A DNA stretch of 6,692 bases from Thalassospira sp. UBA1131 (GTDB lineage: Bacteria > Pseudomonadota > Alphaproteobacteria > Rhodospirillales > Thalassospiraceae), in the NCBI RefSeq assembly GCF_002311515.1, contig NZ_DCAO01000071.1, forward strand, positions 1 through 6,692, in the 5' to 3' direction. The first letter of the stretch is position 1; each line of letters begins with the position of its first letter. A model generated the notes under the pieces. That model was not told the DNA's origin. It searched no databases and was given only the letters and a program-made list of their open reading frames with translations. The translations under genes were made by a program, and so were the position numbers. Shown piece after piece: positions 5,345 through 6,692 of this stretch.

Positions 5345-6655
5345 TTACAGAATAAACTTCGAAAGATCGGTATCCTTGGCCAGGTCCTCGACCTGTTCGC
5401 GGACATAATTGGCATCGACCTTGAACGTCTCGCCCCCACGGTCGGTGGCGGTAAAGCTGATATCATCGAGCAGCTTTTCGAGCACCGTATGCAAGCGACG
5501 CGCCCCGATATTTTCGACCGATTCGTTCACATTGGCCGAAATACGGGCAATTTCATCTACCGCATCTTCGGTGAAGTCGAGTGTCACATCCTCGGTCTTC
5601 ATAAGCGCAATATACTGTTTGATCAGGGATGCTTCCGGCTCCATCAGGATGCGGCGGAAGTCGCCCTCGGTCAGCGCCTTAAGCTCAACGCGGATCGGCA
5701 GTCGACCCTGCAATTCCGGCAGAAGGTCGGACGGCTTTGCCAGGTGGAAAGCACCAGAACAGATGAACAGGATATGGTCGGTTTTGACCGTGCCATGCTT
5801 GGTTGAAACGTTGGTTCCTTCGATCAGCGGCAACAGATCGCGCTGAACACCTTCGCGCGATACATCGCCACCACGTTCGGACCGCGCGGTGATCTTGTCG
5901 ATCTCGTCCAGGAACACGATGCCGTTCTGTTCGACATTTTCAATCGCCTCGGCAGTGACCTTGTCATTATCGAGAAGCTTGTCACCTTCTTCATCGATCA
6001 GGCGCTCAAAGGCTTCTTCGACCGTCATGCGTTTTGGCTTGGTATTGCCACCAAACGCCTTGCCGAACATGTCATTGAGGTTCAGCATTCCCATCTGTGC
6101 ACCGGGCATGCCCGGAATATCGATGGTCGGCATCGAAGCAGCACTGCTTTCCTGCACGTTAATCTCGATTTCTTTGTGCTGAAGTTCGCCTTCGCGCAGC
6201 ATCTTGCGGAACTTCTGGCGGGTATCAGACGATGCATTTTCACCAACCAGACCATCCAGAATGCGTTCCTCGGCCTGCATTTCGGCCTTGGCGCGGACTT
6301 TCTTGCGCATGCTTTCGCGGGTCAGATCAATCGAAACTTCCACCAGATCACGCACGATCTGTTCGACATCGCGCCCGACATAACCAACCTCGGTGAATTT
6401 GGTCGCTTCGATCTTGATGAACGGGGCCTCGGCCAGTTTGGCAAGGCGACGCGCGATTTCGGTTTTACCGACACCGGTCGGCCCGATCATCAGGATGTTT
6501 TTCGGAAGCACCTCATTGCGCATGGTTTCGTCAAGCTGCTGACGGCGCCAGCGGTTACGCAGCGCAATGGCGACCGCGCGCTTGGCATCCTTCTGACCGA
6601 TGATGTGACGGTCCAGTTCGGAAACAATTTCGCGCGGGCTGTAATGTTGGGTCAT
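5345..6655 (-). CDS. hslU: ATP-dependent protease ATPase subunit HslU (ClpY)
   Basis: HslU is the AAA+ unfoldase of the cytoplasmic HslUV protease: hexamers bind, unfold and thread substrates into the HslV peptidase chamber. At 436 residues it is close to the usual bacterial length. Visible motifs are the N-terminal YSPREIVSELDRHIIGQKDA, Walker A GPTGVGKT (58-65), the pore loop GYVG (91-94), an intermediate domain (about 110-240) with the Met/Gly-rich stretch IDIPGMPGAQMGMLNLNDMF, Walker B IVFLDE (246-251), the arginine-finger region ELQGRLP (Arg318), sensor-2 GARRLHT (384-390) and the C-terminal tail LSKFIL, which in this family inserts into HslV. The ATG at 6655 fits the conserved start MTQHYSPREI. 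Its Shine-Dalgarno is weak (CGGA about eight bases upstream), and a stop codon of an upstream frame lies only 3 nt before it, which fits translational coupling to hslV. In many bacteria this operon is heat-shock controlled; its promoter is outside the window. Confidence 0.98.
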   Translation of the reverse strand: MTQHYSPREIVSELDRHIIGQKDAKRAVAIALRNRWRRQQLDETMRNEVLPKNILMIGPTGVGKTEIARRLAKLAEAPFIKIEATKFTEVGYVGRDVEQIVRDLVEVSIDLTRESMRKKVRAKAEMQAEERILDGLVGENASSDTRQKFRKMLREGELQHKEIEINVQESSAASMPTIDIPGMPGAQMGMLNLNDMFGKAFGGNTKPKRMTVEEAFERLIDEEGDKLLDNDKVTAEAIENVEQNGIVFLDEIDKITARSERGGDVSREGVQRDLLPLIEGTNVSTKHGTVKTDHILFICSGAFHLAKPSDLLPELQGRLPIRVELKALTEGDFRRILMEPEASLIKQYIALMKTEDVTLDFTEDAVDEIARISANVNESVENIGARRLHTVLEKLLDDISFTATDRGGETFKVDANYVREQVEDLAKDTDLSKFIL

Positions 6656-6658
6656 GAT

Positions 6659-6692
6659 TTATTCCGTATCTTTTTGCGACGAATGCAGAAGC
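6659..6692 (-). CDS. Possible 3' end of hslV (protease subunit), cut by the window edge
   Basis: On the minus strand, one frame entering from the right edge reads LLHSSQKDTE and then TAA (6659-6661), leaving 3 nt before the hslU ATG. HslV is the N-terminal-nucleophile threonine peptidase partner of HslU and is usually encoded directly upstream. Family members end soon after a hydrophobic-Glu-x-Leu segment, so a frame ending LLHSSQKDTE could fit with a short extra tail. Ten residues are too few to identify it, and the other two frames cannot be excluded, so the call rests mainly on gene order. Confidence 0.35.
   Translation of the reverse strand, partial: LLHSSQKDTE

Noticed and set aside
5331..5345. 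ATCGAA-CGT-TTCGAT hairpin at the hslU stop codon
   Set aside because: It is a short stem with a 3-nt loop next to a much stronger terminator, and no separate role is supported.
4696..5466. A 256-codon minus-strand open frame spanning the phoR 3' end and the terminator
   Set aside because: It runs antisense through the conserved ATPase domain of phoR, across the bidirectional terminator and into hslU in another frame. No family motif is visible in it.
1..6692. A defence, mobile or otherwise undescribed multi-gene system
   Set aside because: All long convincing frames belong to known families, and gaps are under 300 bp with only hairpins and weak sites. There are no direct-repeat arrays, transposase or integrase motifs, or toxin-antitoxin-like small gene pairs.

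Overview
The window looks like a chromosomal core segment of a moderately GC-rich alphaproteobacterium. A Rhodospirillales member such as a Thalassospira-like marine bacterium is my best guess, from the style of the PhoR, HslU, CoaBC and polysaccharide-deacetylase proteins. That placement is inference; no rRNA or other taxonomic marker is present. Codon use looks even across the genes, and I see no transposase, integrase, phage gene, tRNA, rRNA or CRISPR array.

Layout, left to right. Positions 49-1287 (minus) hold coaBC, the bifunctional coenzyme A biosynthesis enzyme. Upstream of it on the same strand, after a hairpin-plus-T-run terminator at about 1383-1416, lies a secreted NodB-type polysaccharide deacetylase (1479-2732, possibly starting at 2780). 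A gap of about 200-250 bp separates this from a divergent plus-strand gene, 2986-3567, for a RutE/HadB-type small nitroreductase. A 285-bp gap follows (3568-3852) with two perfect hairpins after the nitroreductase stop and a degenerate Pho-box-like site. Next is a TTG-started PhoR-type sensor histidine kinase (3853-5262, plus). A perfect 12-bp bidirectional terminator (5287-5316) separates it from the convergent hslU (5345-6655, minus). At the right edge a short open frame ends 3 nt before the hslU start and is probably the 3' end of hslV.

The genes do not form one pathway. They are separate units for CoA synthesis, envelope polysaccharide processing, an oxidoreductase, phosphate-type signalling and ATP-dependent proteolysis, kept apart by terminators. 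I found no convincing new biological system. The points most worth a second look are the PhoR kinase with substituted positions in both its H box and its G1 ATP-binding box, standing without phoB or pst genes; the deacetylase with an acidic spacer and an uncharacterised C-terminal domain; and the hairpins and possible operator sequences in the gaps.
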